A stretch of DNA of 64,000 nt from an uncultured Draconibacterium sp. Its GTDB lineage: Bacteria > Bacteroidota > Bacteroidia > Bacteroidales > Prolixibacteraceae. The stretch lies in assembly GCF_963676815.1 (NCBI RefSeq), contig NZ_OY781365.1, positions 310,001 to 374,000 on the forward strand. Reading direction: 5' to 3'. Made by a program: the position numbers and the translations under genes. Position 1 is the stretch's first letter. Every line of letters starts with the position of its first letter. Below are positions 39,596-49,407 of this stretch, one piece after another. Under the pieces are notes generated by a model. It saw only the letters and a program-made list of their open reading frames with translations, searched no databases and was not told where the DNA came from.

Positions 39596-39935
39596 CACAA
39601 ATGTTCTGAAAACTTTAAAATTTATGCAAATTAACTTGTTTCAAAAGAAAAACAAGCCGATAACAACCATTCACAACGTAAAAGGGCCGATCAAAAGCGA
39701 AATGCTTTTAACCGACCCTAAATACCAAATTAAACTAAAAACGATGTGAAATTAATAACCCGGGTTCTGCACCAGGTTTGGATTGGTATTTAATTCTGAT
39801 TCACCAATTGGGAATAAAATCGTATGCTCGCCTTGTGGCGTGTGGTTGTACCAGCTTTTGGTTTGATAAACACCAAAACGGATCATATCTGTTCTGCGTC
39901 GGAACTCGGCTGCAAACTCCCAGCCTAATTCATCA
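39596..39935. repeat. 340-bp direct repeat, right copy
   Basis: Matches 25129-25468 with one mismatch. Here it is in its native setting: the HTCS2 promoter region, the susD terminator and the 3' end of the intact locus 3 susD. The offset between the copies is 14,467 bp throughout, so there are no indels. Confidence 0.95.
39683..39719 (-). terminator. terminator of the locus 3 susC-susD operon
   Basis: A 16-bp stem with G-U pairs (AGGGCCGATCAAAAGC at 39683-39698, GCTTTTAACCGACCCT at 39704-39719) and a 5-nt loop, ending in a short U run on the minus strand, about 33 nt after the susD stop. Confidence 0.75.
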
Positions 39936-41350
39936 AGAAAACGACCAAATTGAACAGGTGTCTGATCTCCCGGATCATCAATACTTCCGTCTTCAGCCAA
40001 AGTACCGTATTGTACTGTTGTATTTCCTTCCAGCTCATCGCCGGTAACTGTTGCTTTTGCAGGATCGTCGAACGAACGTGCACGAACTTCTGAAACAAGT
40101 GCAGCAGCCTCATCGCTTTTTCCGGTGCGCAACAAACACTCAGCTTTCATCATTAACACGTCAGTGTAGCGGAAATATGGCAAATCGTTGCTCATACTTG
40201 ATTGACAACCATTTTCAATCTCGTATTTCTGGCAACGGTATCCTTGTTCAAACTCGCAGTAATAAATGCTTGGCATTTCGTTTACCAGTGTCATTACAAC
40301 ACTGCCATCAATCGCACTTATCTGATCGCCAATTAACCAACTATCTTCCAAACGGTTGTCATCTTCATCGTAACTATTTATAAATTGCGGATTACAACTT
40401 GATCCTCCCCATGGTTGTGCAACCATGTTAAACACATCACGGTGCGAAGGCAGCAACATTTTCATGTGGGCATTCCAGCCGGTAGCATAAACATTATCGT
40501 AAGGAACTGCAAAAACAATCTCAGGCGATCCTTCGTTGTTTACACTGAAAATATTCCGGTAACTTGCGTCAAGTGTGTATTTACCGCTGCTGATGATCTG
40601 ATCGCAAGCAGCAATACATTTATCCCACTCGGCACTTCCTTTATAAACTTCAGCATTCAAATATACACGGGCCAGCAGTTGTAAAGCACCCCATTTTGTT
40701 AATCTTCCGTAAGTCGACTGGTCAACATTTTCCGACAATTGCGGAATTACTTCGTTCAATTCAGAAACGATAAACTCATAAATTTCGCTACGGCTTTTTT
40801 GCTCTGGAATTTCGTCGCTAAATTTGGTGATCAATGGCACGTTTCCGTGCGTATCAACCAAAATAGAATACCAAAGTGCACGCAAAGCTCTCATTTCGGC
40901 AATAATCGGTTCGGCTTGTCCTTCAGCAAGTGGCAGCGATCCCGACTGAATTTGCAGAATTACACGGTTAACGTTGTTGATCCCATCAAAACAATTAATC
41001 CAGGTATTTCGTGGTTGCCATTGCAGGTTGTTCCAGGTATGAAAGTGCATACGTTTGTATGTACCACCGTCGTCCCAACCATTTGGGCGTGTTGGTGTAA
41101 CAAACATATCGCCCGGCTCTTCCTGTATATCAAACAATCCCTGCCAGCCCATAATGTAACGCAGTGGCGTGTAGCCCGAAGCCATTAAAGCAACAATATC
41201 AGATTCCGAAGCCTGGAACGACTCTTCGGTAATTTCTGAAAAAACTTCCTCGTCAAGGTTAAAACAACCTCCTGTAGTTAACAAGGCTAAAATCCCAACT
41301 ACAGTAGCGGTATATCCCGCTATTCGTTTTATATAGTTTTTGAAATTCAT
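39752..41350 (-). CDS. SusD/RagB-family outer-membrane lipoprotein (locus 3)
   Basis: This protein of about 532 residues starts at the ATG at 41350; the longer frame would need a TTG. The lipobox is LLTTGGCFNLDEE. SusD landmarks are MRALRALWYSILVDTHGNVP near 145, TDVLMMKAECLLRTGKSDEA near 405 and LGWEFAAEFRRRTDMIRFGV near 480, then FPIGESELNTNPNLVQNPGY at the end. The overall type is close to the locus 1 SusD. Its last 60 codons are duplicated at 25285-25468. It follows the locus 3 SusC by about 35 bp and is followed by a terminator, so this is a two-gene operon. Confidence 0.95.
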   Translation of the reverse strand: MNFKNYIKRIAGYTATVVGILALLTTGGCFNLDEEVFSEITEESFQASESDIVALMASGYTPLRYIMGWQGLFDIQEEPGDMFVTPTRPNGWDDGGTYKRMHFHTWNNLQWQPRNTWINCFDGINNVNRVILQIQSGSLPLAEGQAEPIIAEMRALRALWYSILVDTHGNVPLITKFSDEIPEQKSRSEIYEFIVSELNEVIPQLSENVDQSTYGRLTKWGALQLLARVYLNAEVYKGSAEWDKCIAACDQIISSGKYTLDASYRNIFSVNNEGSPEIVFAVPYDNVYATGWNAHMKMLLPSHRDVFNMVAQPWGGSSCNPQFINSYDEDDNRLEDSWLIGDQISAIDGSVVMTLVNEMPSIYYCEFEQGYRCQKYEIENGCQSSMSNDLPYFRYTDVLMMKAECLLRTGKSDEAAALVSEVRARSFDDPAKATVTGDELEGNTTVQYGTLAEDGSIDDPGDQTPVQFGRFLDELGWEFAAEFRRRTDMIRFGVYQTKSWYNHTPQGEHTILFPIGESELNTNPNLVQNPGY

Positions 41351-41384
41351 TTTTTCTGTTTTTATAATTAACAACTCCTAATAA

Positions 41385-44354
41385 TTAAAAGGTAACGTTA
41401 ACACCGAATGTGTATGTTCGGGTTGTTGGATACTGATCTCTGTCGTCGTTACCCGGCGATAAACCAATGCGGTTAACTTCCGGATCGATACCTTTGTAAC
41501 CGGTAATAGTAAGCAGGTTCATTCCTGAAGCATAAACACGCAGGTTTTTAAATATCTGGCTGTTTTCAACGTTGAAATTGTAGCTTAAAGTAACGTTATC
41601 AAGCTTAATAAAGTCGCCATCTTCAACATAATAGCTTACAAAACGCTGTACATCAGAAAGTACCGCTTTGCCATAAACTTTATCGTAGGCTGAATCAAGC
41701 GTATTGTAACCAATGGTTGGGTTTTCGTAGAACATGCGTTGGAAGTTCAGAATCTGGTAGCCAAACGCTCCCCGTAAGTTCATATTCAGTTCCCAGTTTT
41801 TATACCTGAAATTGTTGTTCCAGCTCATATAATGTTTTGGTAAACCGTTACCCAGCACCTGACGGTCGGCAGTCGACGATTCAGTGGCAGGAATAATATC
41901 TCCCTCAGGAGTTTCAATTAACCAGATACCATCTTCGGTGATATCAACACTACGTAAACCGTAGAAATTACCAATTTTTCCACCAATCTCAAGACGGTGT
42001 GTTTCAATCTGAATTGGCTCGCCTGTGTATCCTCTGTAAAAGAAATCGTTGGTTGTCTGGAATTTATCGTTTGATAATGACACCAACTTGTTTGTATTGG
42101 TTGAATAAGTCAGGTTCGCATTCCACTCAAAATTTTGAGTTTGAACAGGAACTACATTAATTAACGCCTCAAAACCATTATTTTGGATAACACCCACGTT
42201 GGCCATAATGCTGCTATATAAGTATGGAGGAACAGGAACATCATAAGCCCAAAGTGCATCTTTTGTTTTACGACTGTAGTAATCCAAAGCCCCACCAACA
42301 CGGCCACCAAATAAGTCGAAATCAAGACCGATGTTAAACTCTTCTTTTTTCTCCCATCGTAGATCGGGATTCGCATTTCGGGCAGGAATAAGCTCTCTCA
42401 ACCAATCTCCATTATACCTGAAATAATTTTCATATTTCAAACTACTCTGCGATTGATAGTTGTCACCGGCATTAATACCTGTTACACCAAAACCGGCACG
42501 CACTTTCAGGTTATCAACCCACGAAACGCTTTCCATAAAACTTTCTTCGTTAATGCGCCATCCGGCAGAAACACCGGGGAAATAACCCCATTTATGGTTT
42601 TCACCGAAACGAGAAGAACCCTCGCGGCGCAAACTGGCCATTAACAAATACTTGTCGTCATAACTATAACTTACCCTTGCAAATAATGCGATAAGCTTAT
42701 CCGAGTATTTTTCACTTCCAATTCCTGCTTCACCTTTTGGTAATCCCTGTCCAATGCCAATATTGTTATAAGTATAAGAGTCAGTTGGGAAATACTTATT
42801 ATTTACCCAGAAATTTTCGTAGGTGTTGTCTTCGTAGTTGTAACCTGCCAAAGCCGAGAAACGATGATTGTCGATCGTTTTTTTATAGCTGGCCGAAAGC
42901 TCAGTGTAGTTTCCTACATAGTCGCCGGTTCCGCGCGAAGCATAACCGTCAGAACCATATTTGGTTGTTGAAACGTGGTCGTGCGTTTGGTAAAATCCAC
43001 GAATATTCGAGTTTCCTTTTCTTGCGTATAATCCTTTAATATTCAGGTCGGCAATCGGAGAGTACACCAAACTACCGGTAAAACGCATATTACGGTACTT
43101 GTTTTGTCCTTCCGATTCTTTAATGTATCCAACCGGATTATCATAGAAATACACATCGCGTTCAAACCAGCTTCCGTCTTCATTCGTTATTGGCTCGGTT
43201 GGGTTACGAATAATTGCCTGACGATATACGTAGTTGTTAAAACTATATCCGTCGCCACCTGTCCAGTATTTTTGCTCGCTGGAAATAATACCAATGTTCG
43301 CTTTCAGTTTATTATCGAACATACTGTGGTTAACATCAATCCTTCCGGTGTATTTTTCATTGTCGGAATTCATGAAAATACCCTGGTTGTTTTTGTAGTT
43401 TAACGAAGCGGTGAGGTTGGTATTTTTACTACCACCTCTAAAAATAAGGTTGTGTACGTGGCTCACTGCATCGCGGGTAATTTCATCCACCCAGTCTGTA
43501 TCCGATCCGTAATCCTGAAGATTAGCTCCTGTAAAAGAATAACCCTCGTTCCACTTTTCTCTTAGCTCTGTTGCATCAAGGAAGTCAAGCTTTTTGCTGA
43601 TTTGTGCCAACGACACATAACCTGAGTACTCGATTGTTGGTTCCATTTCGTTAGCACCCGATTTGGTTGTAATAATAATTACACCGTTTGTACCACGGGT
43701 ACCGTAAATTGCAGTTGCCGAACCGTCTTTCAGTACGTCAACCGACTCGATATCTTCCGGAGCAATCGTTTCCAGGTTGCCGGGAATTCCGTCAATCAAT
43801 ACCAAAGGAGCAGTACCACCATTAAGCGACGATACACCACGCAACATAATTTGTGCGCCTTCGGTTGGGTTACCGGTTGGCAACGACACGGTTAAACCGG
43901 CAACTTTACCTTGTACCAGTTGTGCTGCGTCTTTTACCGCTCCTTTAATAAAGTCTTCCGACTTAACGGTAGACACCGCACTGGTAACATCGGCCTTTTT
44001 TACGGTACCATAACCAATTGCAACAACCTCTTCAATACCAATTGCATCAAGCTCTAACACAACATCAATGTTGGTTTCTCCGCTTAATTCAATCTGTTGC
44101 GTCTTAAATCCGATGTACGATACCTGAAGTACATCACCCTTACTTGCATTTAATACAAATTTGCCATCGATATCAGTGGCCGTACCATTTGTAGTACCTT
44201 GAACCACCACTGTGGCTCCGGGAATTGTATTCCCATCAGAATCACTCACTGTTCCTGTTATTTTTACCGACTGTCCGAACACAAAAACCGGACTTAAAGC
44301 CAATAATAAAACATAGAAAAGTACTTGTGTTTTTTTCAATAGATTCGATTTCAT
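41385..44354 (-). CDS. SusC/RagA-family TonB-dependent transporter (locus 3)
   Basis: This 989-residue protein has a signal peptide (ending VFVFGQS), a regulatory-like domain (ITGTVSDSDGNTIPGATV), IEEVVAIGYGTVKKADVTSA, a plug (LVLIDGIPGNLETIAPEDIE, GSATAIYGTRGTNGVIIITT) and a barrel ending TFGVNVTF. It is close to the locus 1 SusC throughout, including the barrel end ISGYSGLDPEV versus ITGYKGIDPEV, so locus 1 and locus 3 are probably duplicates of one ancestral pair. The neighbouring GH51/GH43 operon suggests an arabinose-containing substrate. The leader from the candidate promoter at 44650-44657 is about 290 nt. Confidence 0.96.
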   Translation of the reverse strand: MKSNLLKKTQVLFYVLLLALSPVFVFGQSVKITGTVSDSDGNTIPGATVVVQGTTNGTATDIDGKFVLNASKGDVLQVSYIGFKTQQIELSGETNIDVVLELDAIGIEEVVAIGYGTVKKADVTSAVSTVKSEDFIKGAVKDAAQLVQGKVAGLTVSLPTGNPTEGAQIMLRGVSSLNGGTAPLVLIDGIPGNLETIAPEDIESVDVLKDGSATAIYGTRGTNGVIIITTKSGANEMEPTIEYSGYVSLAQISKKLDFLDATELREKWNEGYSFTGANLQDYGSDTDWVDEITRDAVSHVHNLIFRGGSKNTNLTASLNYKNNQGIFMNSDNEKYTGRIDVNHSMFDNKLKANIGIISSEQKYWTGGDGYSFNNYVYRQAIIRNPTEPITNEDGSWFERDVYFYDNPVGYIKESEGQNKYRNMRFTGSLVYSPIADLNIKGLYARKGNSNIRGFYQTHDHVSTTKYGSDGYASRGTGDYVGNYTELSASYKKTIDNHRFSALAGYNYEDNTYENFWVNNKYFPTDSYTYNNIGIGQGLPKGEAGIGSEKYSDKLIALFARVSYSYDDKYLLMASLRREGSSRFGENHKWGYFPGVSAGWRINEESFMESVSWVDNLKVRAGFGVTGINAGDNYQSQSSLKYENYFRYNGDWLRELIPARNANPDLRWEKKEEFNIGLDFDLFGGRVGGALDYYSRKTKDALWAYDVPVPPYLYSSIMANVGVIQNNGFEALINVVPVQTQNFEWNANLTYSTNTNKLVSLSNDKFQTTNDFFYRGYTGEPIQIETHRLEIGGKIGNFYGLRSVDITEDGIWLIETPEGDIIPATESSTADRQVLGNGLPKHYMSWNNNFRYKNWELNMNLRGAFGYQILNFQRMFYENPTIGYNTLDSAYDKVYGKAVLSDVQRFVSYYVEDGDFIKLDNVTLSYNFNVENSQIFKNLRVYASGMNLLTITGYKGIDPEVNRIGLSPGNDDRDQYPTTRTYTFGVNVTF

Positions 44355-44904
44355 TTCACATGTTTTAAGTTTAAAATTTACTTAGCGATGGTAAACACCG
44401 CCACTCGAAGTTTATTTCTCAATTATTTAAATGAATATTTGTTGGGCAGTAGAAGATTGCTTGTTGGGATTGGAATTCGGATGAATCACTGTTTGGTTCA
44501 TATAAATTTACTGGCTTATTTGCTAGTTTTCTTGTTGTATTGTTCAGTACATTGTTTTTTCAATTAAATAGTTTGCAAAATGCAGTTAGTCTAATTCATA
44601 ATTCAGTTTAAACACTGACAAACAACATCTTAAAAACCATTATCAATGTCAAATGTACGCCGACAAGCCAATTTTTTACTATCACTATTGTTCAGCAAAG
44701 TATCACATATGTCAACCCGGCATTTATAACACTGACAATTGTTATGATTAGCGGGTCTCCATATTCATTGCGCTGAGAAAAGATTTAGTTATCCTTAATA
44801 TATTGAGGATTATTACCAGTAGTGAAGAACAAATGTGCTTTTAATTTATTAGGCAACGGAAGCATCAGTTCGTTATACAACATAAAATAGGACAATCGAA
44901 TTCA
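44355..44904. other. upstream region of the locus 3 operon, no gene
   Basis: AT-rich spacer of about 550 bp with no open frame of interest. It contains a candidate -7 element at 44650-44657 (minus strand TACATTTG). No similarity to the 42-bp tandem array of locus 1 is seen. Confidence 0.5.
44650..44657 (-). promoter_or_regulatory. candidate -7 element of the locus 3 susC operon
   Basis: The minus strand reads TACATTTG, the same octamer as in front of susC 1 (20370-20377), at a similar long distance (about 295 nt) from the ATG. No matching -33 TTG is obvious, so this is tentative. Confidence 0.4.
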
Positions 44905-44942
44905 TAAAAAAAGCAGAACCAGGTTCAAACCATGTTCTGCTT
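44905..44942 (-). terminator. rho-independent terminator of the GH51-GH43 operon
   Basis: On the minus strand AAGCAGAAC pairs with GTTCTGCTT (44934-44942 with 44911-44919), followed by eight U (A run at 44905-44912). It lies about 25 nt past the stop codon at 44967. A textbook intrinsic terminator. Confidence 0.9.
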
Positions 44943-44966
44943 CTAATAAATTTTATTTTAGATTAA

Positions 44967-47102
44967 TTATCTGCTAATTCCTTCCAAAGTGGGTTTTACT
45001 TCAATGATATCACCGTTGGCACTAAATTCCAGTTTATCGATACAAACCTCGCGGTTAAAACCGGCACGGTAGCCCATGTCTTTTCCTTTTGGGTAAGTGA
45101 AACGATGATACACCAAATACCACTCGTCTTTTCCGGGAACCTGAATGGCCGAATTATGTCCGGTTGCCAGAATCCCTTTTTCAAGGTCTTTTTGGATTAC
45201 AATGTTATTTTCAGGAATAGTGAGTTCTCCCAATGGCGAATCACTGGTTGCATAACGCACTTTGTAATTCGGACTACGGGTATCGTCTTCGGCCCACATA
45301 AAATAGTACGTTCCTTTGCGGTAAATAACATAAATGCCTTCGCGGAAAGTATTATCCGGCGTCATAATTTTTAAGGTCTCCTTTTTTATCGATACCATGT
45401 CATCATTTAGCTCTGCAGCGGCCAAGTAACCGTTCCCCCAATACAGGTAACTTGTCCCTGTTTCCGGGTCGGTAAACACATCCGGGTCAATTTCCTGACC
45501 TCCTGTAATCCCTTCAGGTTTCCAGTTAATTAAGGGTTCGCCACTGTCAACAAACGGACCTTCGGGATTATCGGCAACCGCAACACCAATTTTTTGTCTA
45601 CCACAGAAATAAAAGAAATATTTATACACTCCATCAATTTTCTTCTCAATGATACAAGGCGCCCAGGCATTGTGATCGGCCCAGCTAACATCTTTTCGCA
45701 GGTTCAGAATAATCCCCTCATCTTTCCAGTCAACCAGGTTCTCTGAAGAGAACGTTTTAAAGTAATAACCACCCCAGTTATGAAAACCATCGCTGGTTGG
45801 GTAGATGTAGTACTTACCAGTTTTTTCGGAGTACAACACATCAGGATCGGCATAAAATCCGTCCAGCACCGGGTTATGATCTTCAGATACAATAGCACTG
45901 TAGGTTTGCTTGCCAACTCCTTCCATTTCGATGGTGTATTGAACCGCTCCGTTTGAAAAATCCTGCGGTCCTACCGGTGTTACACTTACTCCCGAGAATG
46001 TGTTAAACTGCGGATCAAAAGCAGCAATGTCAACACCCTTTTTTACCGGAAAACGAATTATACTTTTCTCGCTGTCGATGTTTACATTTTGTTTTTTTAG
46101 TCCGTCAGCAGTGGCTTCTGCCAGCGGATCATTCATTTTTCCCCATTTCGCAATCAACCGTTTTAACTCTGTTTTGGTAATCGGCAGCACCGTCCCGTGG
46201 CGTGGATGAAAATTCATAGAAATGGCTTCGTCGATCACTTCAAAATGTTGCAGGTCGGAACTTTTTGTAAACTGGTAGCGGCCTAGCCCGTATACATCGT
46301 ACATCAAAATCCAATCGTTAGAATTGTTCAGTTTAAAAACTCCGGAGCCTTCCACATTCTCGGATTCCTTATCTACGCGCTTCAAACTTGGGTATTCATA
46401 GCCTTCTGTCAGTTTATCCGAAATGGCCAGTTTAATTCCCGGCTCACCACTTTCCGATTTATGGAACATATAAAATTTCCCATCCTTTTTAATAATATCG
46501 GCGTCGATACAGGCATTACCAGTGGGGCTGAACAACAATTGTTGTGGAGCAGTTTCCAAAGCAGTAAAATCATCGTTTGCATAAGCGTAATAGATAATAT
46601 CGGGATCGTCGCCCTGTTTCATCGAGAAATAAACCATGTATTTTCCCGCTTCCTCGTCGTAAATGGTTTGTGGTGCCCACACACGCCAAACATCGCCAAA
46701 CTCTTCAGGGAATGCTTCAGGAATATTCACCACTGACGATTGCCAGTTGATCAAATCCTCCGATTTCAGCAAAACCATGGCGTAGTTTTTCCAGCCCATG
46801 TCGGTAACATACAAATCGGTAACCACCATATAAAAATTACCATCTTCGCCACGCAGAATATGTGGATCACGCACTCCGCCGGTTGAGCAAATATCATCGT
46901 TATCCAAAACCGGCTGATTATTGTTTAAAGCCCGGTAATTATAGCCATCCTCACTTACGGCGAATCGAATCGATTCCTCGCCCGGACCGTTGCCCGTAAA
47001 ATAGGTAAACAAATAAGCCTCGTAATTTTCAGATGTGCTGCAAGCAGAAAATAGTATCAAAAAGAATAGTGCTAACAGCTGTGTATTTTTATTGCGTCTC
47101 AT
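44967..47102 (-). CDS. lipoprotein with two GH43-type beta-propeller domains
   Basis: This protein of about 711 residues starts at the ATG at 47102 and has the lipobox LFSACSTSE. Two five-bladed-propeller GH43-type domains are fused, roughly 30-330 and 395-700. Domain 1 has VRDPHILR, IDADIIKKDG and NVEGSGVF; domain 2 has YADPDVLY, EIDPDVFTD and FREGIYVIYR. Each set can supply the GH43 Asp/Asp/Glu triad. Known GH43 enzymes cleave alpha-L-arabinosyl, beta-xylosyl or galactosyl linkages; the specificity is not visible. It follows the GH51 gene by about 30 bp, so the pair probably debranches arabinose-containing glycans. The lipid anchor suggests the cell surface or periplasm. Confidence 0.87.
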   Translation of the reverse strand: MRRNKNTQLLALFFLILFSACSTSENYEAYLFTYFTGNGPGEESIRFAVSEDGYNYRALNNNQPVLDNDDICSTGGVRDPHILRGEDGNFYMVVTDLYVTDMGWKNYAMVLLKSEDLINWQSSVVNIPEAFPEEFGDVWRVWAPQTIYDEEAGKYMVYFSMKQGDDPDIIYYAYANDDFTALETAPQQLLFSPTGNACIDADIIKKDGKFYMFHKSESGEPGIKLAISDKLTEGYEYPSLKRVDKESENVEGSGVFKLNNSNDWILMYDVYGLGRYQFTKSSDLQHFEVIDEAISMNFHPRHGTVLPITKTELKRLIAKWGKMNDPLAEATADGLKKQNVNIDSEKSIIRFPVKKGVDIAAFDPQFNTFSGVSVTPVGPQDFSNGAVQYTIEMEGVGKQTYSAIVSEDHNPVLDGFYADPDVLYSEKTGKYYIYPTSDGFHNWGGYYFKTFSSENLVDWKDEGIILNLRKDVSWADHNAWAPCIIEKKIDGVYKYFFYFCGRQKIGVAVADNPEGPFVDSGEPLINWKPEGITGGQEIDPDVFTDPETGTSYLYWGNGYLAAAELNDDMVSIKKETLKIMTPDNTFREGIYVIYRKGTYYFMWAEDDTRSPNYKVRYATSDSPLGELTIPENNIVIQKDLEKGILATGHNSAIQVPGKDEWYLVYHRFTYPKGKDMGYRAGFNREVCIDKLEFSANGDIIEVKPTLEGISR

Positions 47103-47132
47103 CAAGTTATTGTATTGAATTTAAGTCGTTTT

Positions 47133-49073
47133 CTAATTATTAATATTCACACGGCATACATAAAATGCATTTCCCTGCACCTTTAGTTTAAAGCCATTTT
47201 CTTCAGCCCAAAGCGATGAATGTGCAGGCACTAATGTATTTGGTGCTTTTCGTGTATTAATTGCCCCGGGTTGGTTGCTGTGTAAACAGGTAATTTTTAC
47301 TTCAGCTTTTTCAATCGATTTTTTCAGCCCTTTCAAACTGATATTAATGTCCTGAGCTTCATTGGAAGCATTTACTACTTTTACAATCACTTCTGAGGTG
47401 TTTTTATCGATTACCGCGCTGGCATACAAACTATCCTGTCCGGTAATATTCTTTCCTTCAGCAGTAATATTTAACACATTGGTTCCGGTGTTGTGTGCAT
47501 ACATTTGCTGCACATAGTAATTCGGAGTGCGCACTACCTGCAGGTTGTCAAACCAAATCATATCAGGTTTCCACTGCCAGGCGTCGTAATGCGCAAATAG
47601 TGGTGCGTAAGTTGCCAGATGAACGATATCTGCATTACGTTCCAAACCTGTCATAAAAGCTGCTTCCGAGATAGCAGCACGCAGGTTGTTGTCACGGGTT
47701 TCGTGGTGCGATGCAAATTCGCCCGCAAATACTTTTGGTCCGTTGCGGTCGTAGCTGTCGTAACGCTCAGCATTTGCCAAAAACCACTCCGGACTGCGGT
47801 AATAATGTTCATCCACCAAATCAACTTCCAGCTCTGTCATTTTTGGCCACAGGTAATCGAAATTCTCACCGTCAGGAGTCGGTCCTGAAGTTCCAATGAT
47901 TTTAATCTCAGGATGTTTTTTACGCAATACTTCCATAAAAGGAATCAAACGTTCCACATAACCTTCGCCCCATTGTTCGTTTCCAATGGCAAGGTATTTA
48001 AGGTTAAAAGGCGCAGGATGCCCCATTTCGGCACGTACTTTTCCCCATTCCGAGTCAATCGGTCCGTTGGCAAATTCTATCAGGTCAACCGCATCTTCAA
48101 TATACGGTTCCAAATCGTGTACAGCTACACATTCTTCGCTTTCGTACTGACACGCCAAACCGCAGCTAATTACGGGAAGTGGCTCAGCACCCAAATCTTC
48201 GCTCAGTAAAAAGTATTCGTAAAAACCCATTCCGTATGATTGATAATAATCGGGGAAAAAGCAGTGTTTGAATGTGTAATTCCAGCGGTTCTCATTTAAC
48301 GGTCTGTTTTCAACCGGGCCAACGCTGTTCTTCCACTGGTAACGGGTTTCCAGCGTATTTCCTTCGATAATACATCCGCCGGGAAAACGAAATACTGCGG
48401 GATTTAATTCGTAAAGCGCTTCTGCCAAATCTTTACGTAAACCATTCTCGCGATTTTTCCAGGTTTCAGTCGGGAACATTGAAATATGGTCCAGATCAAC
48501 TTCTCCGGCCGATCTCAAAACCACTCTTACTTTCCCTTTTGCATCGGTGGCATTCGATTTTATAATACACTGGTATTTTTCCCAGTTATTGCCCGAAACA
48601 AGGATTTCTCCTCTTCCGATAACTTCTTCGCCAGAACTTACCAACTCAATTCCTAATTTCTTTTCGCCACCATCCAACGAGCGGGCAAAAAACGAAAACC
48701 GATAGGTATCGTTCTTTTTCAAACCGACTCCTCTGAAACCATTATTCTCGAGCCCGGTTCCACGTCGTAATCCGGTTTCGTTCAAGCGTACATAATTCGG
48801 ATTACGATCGAAACAAGGAGCTTCATTTTTCACTTCCACATTTCCGAAAGGCAACCAGCCCACAAAAGGCTGATCGAACTCGAACGAGCGGTTTTTTATT
48901 AACTCGGCATAAAGGCCACCATCCGCACCAAAATTTATGTCCTCGAAAAATACACCATACATATCCGGCTGAACGGTTGCTCCGGGTTTATTTACATCAA
49001 CTTCAAAATTCTTTTGGGCAAATAAACTCTGGCTCCAAATAGCCATTATAAAAATAATTGCACTGTACTTCAT
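47133..49073 (-). CDS. GH51 alpha-L-arabinofuranosidase
   Basis: This protein of about 646 residues starts at the ATG at 49073, the start of a signal peptide (MKYSAIIFIMAIWSQSLFAQ); the longer frame to 49208 has no such character. The N-terminal GVFFEDINFGADGGLYAELI and a carbohydrate-binding-like insert (about 90-190) precede the TIM barrel. The acid/base glutamate is in LAIGNEQWGEGY (near residue 365) and the nucleophile glutamate in FAGEFASH (near 450). The C-terminal jelly roll ends in YVCRVNINN. It removes terminal arabinofuranose from arabinan, arabinoxylan or arabinogalactan. It is the first gene of a two-gene operon with the GH43 lipoprotein. Confidence 0.92.
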   Translation of the reverse strand: MKYSAIIFIMAIWSQSLFAQKNFEVDVNKPGATVQPDMYGVFFEDINFGADGGLYAELIKNRSFEFDQPFVGWLPFGNVEVKNEAPCFDRNPNYVRLNETGLRRGTGLENNGFRGVGLKKNDTYRFSFFARSLDGGEKKLGIELVSSGEEVIGRGEILVSGNNWEKYQCIIKSNATDAKGKVRVVLRSAGEVDLDHISMFPTETWKNRENGLRKDLAEALYELNPAVFRFPGGCIIEGNTLETRYQWKNSVGPVENRPLNENRWNYTFKHCFFPDYYQSYGMGFYEYFLLSEDLGAEPLPVISCGLACQYESEECVAVHDLEPYIEDAVDLIEFANGPIDSEWGKVRAEMGHPAPFNLKYLAIGNEQWGEGYVERLIPFMEVLRKKHPEIKIIGTSGPTPDGENFDYLWPKMTELEVDLVDEHYYRSPEWFLANAERYDSYDRNGPKVFAGEFASHHETRDNNLRAAISEAAFMTGLERNADIVHLATYAPLFAHYDAWQWKPDMIWFDNLQVVRTPNYYVQQMYAHNTGTNVLNITAEGKNITGQDSLYASAVIDKNTSEVIVKVVNASNEAQDINISLKGLKKSIEKAEVKITCLHSNQPGAINTRKAPNTLVPAHSSLWAEENGFKLKVQGNAFYVCRVNINN

Positions 49074-49407
49074 ATTGTTTTTGATTTTTGTATTTCCACT
49101 ATTATAATGACTAAAAGCCTGCAAACAGACTACGATAAACCTTAAAAATGTTAAGGTCGCAACGAAAATACAAATATTCGATAGTTGGCTATGATAGTTT
49201 TTCAGCAAAAAAGATCACAAATTCAACCGAGGCCATTTTTTATATGATAAAAGCGATTAAAAAATTAAAGGTCATAACTACCATTTGTAAAAACCGCCGT
49301 ACGTAAACTTTCCCAATCCGTCGATAAAATCGCCCGGTTCTTCTATTTTATTCTTTTCGGCGGTTCATCTCCAGTAGCTTTATTCCCGAAAATTATAATG
49401 AAAAGCT

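Noticed and set aside
25129..39935. Transposon or integrative element with ends at the 340-bp repeats
   Set aside because: No transposase, integrase, terminal inverted repeats or target-site duplication was seen. The repeats are parts of host-type genes, so homologous recombination is more likely.
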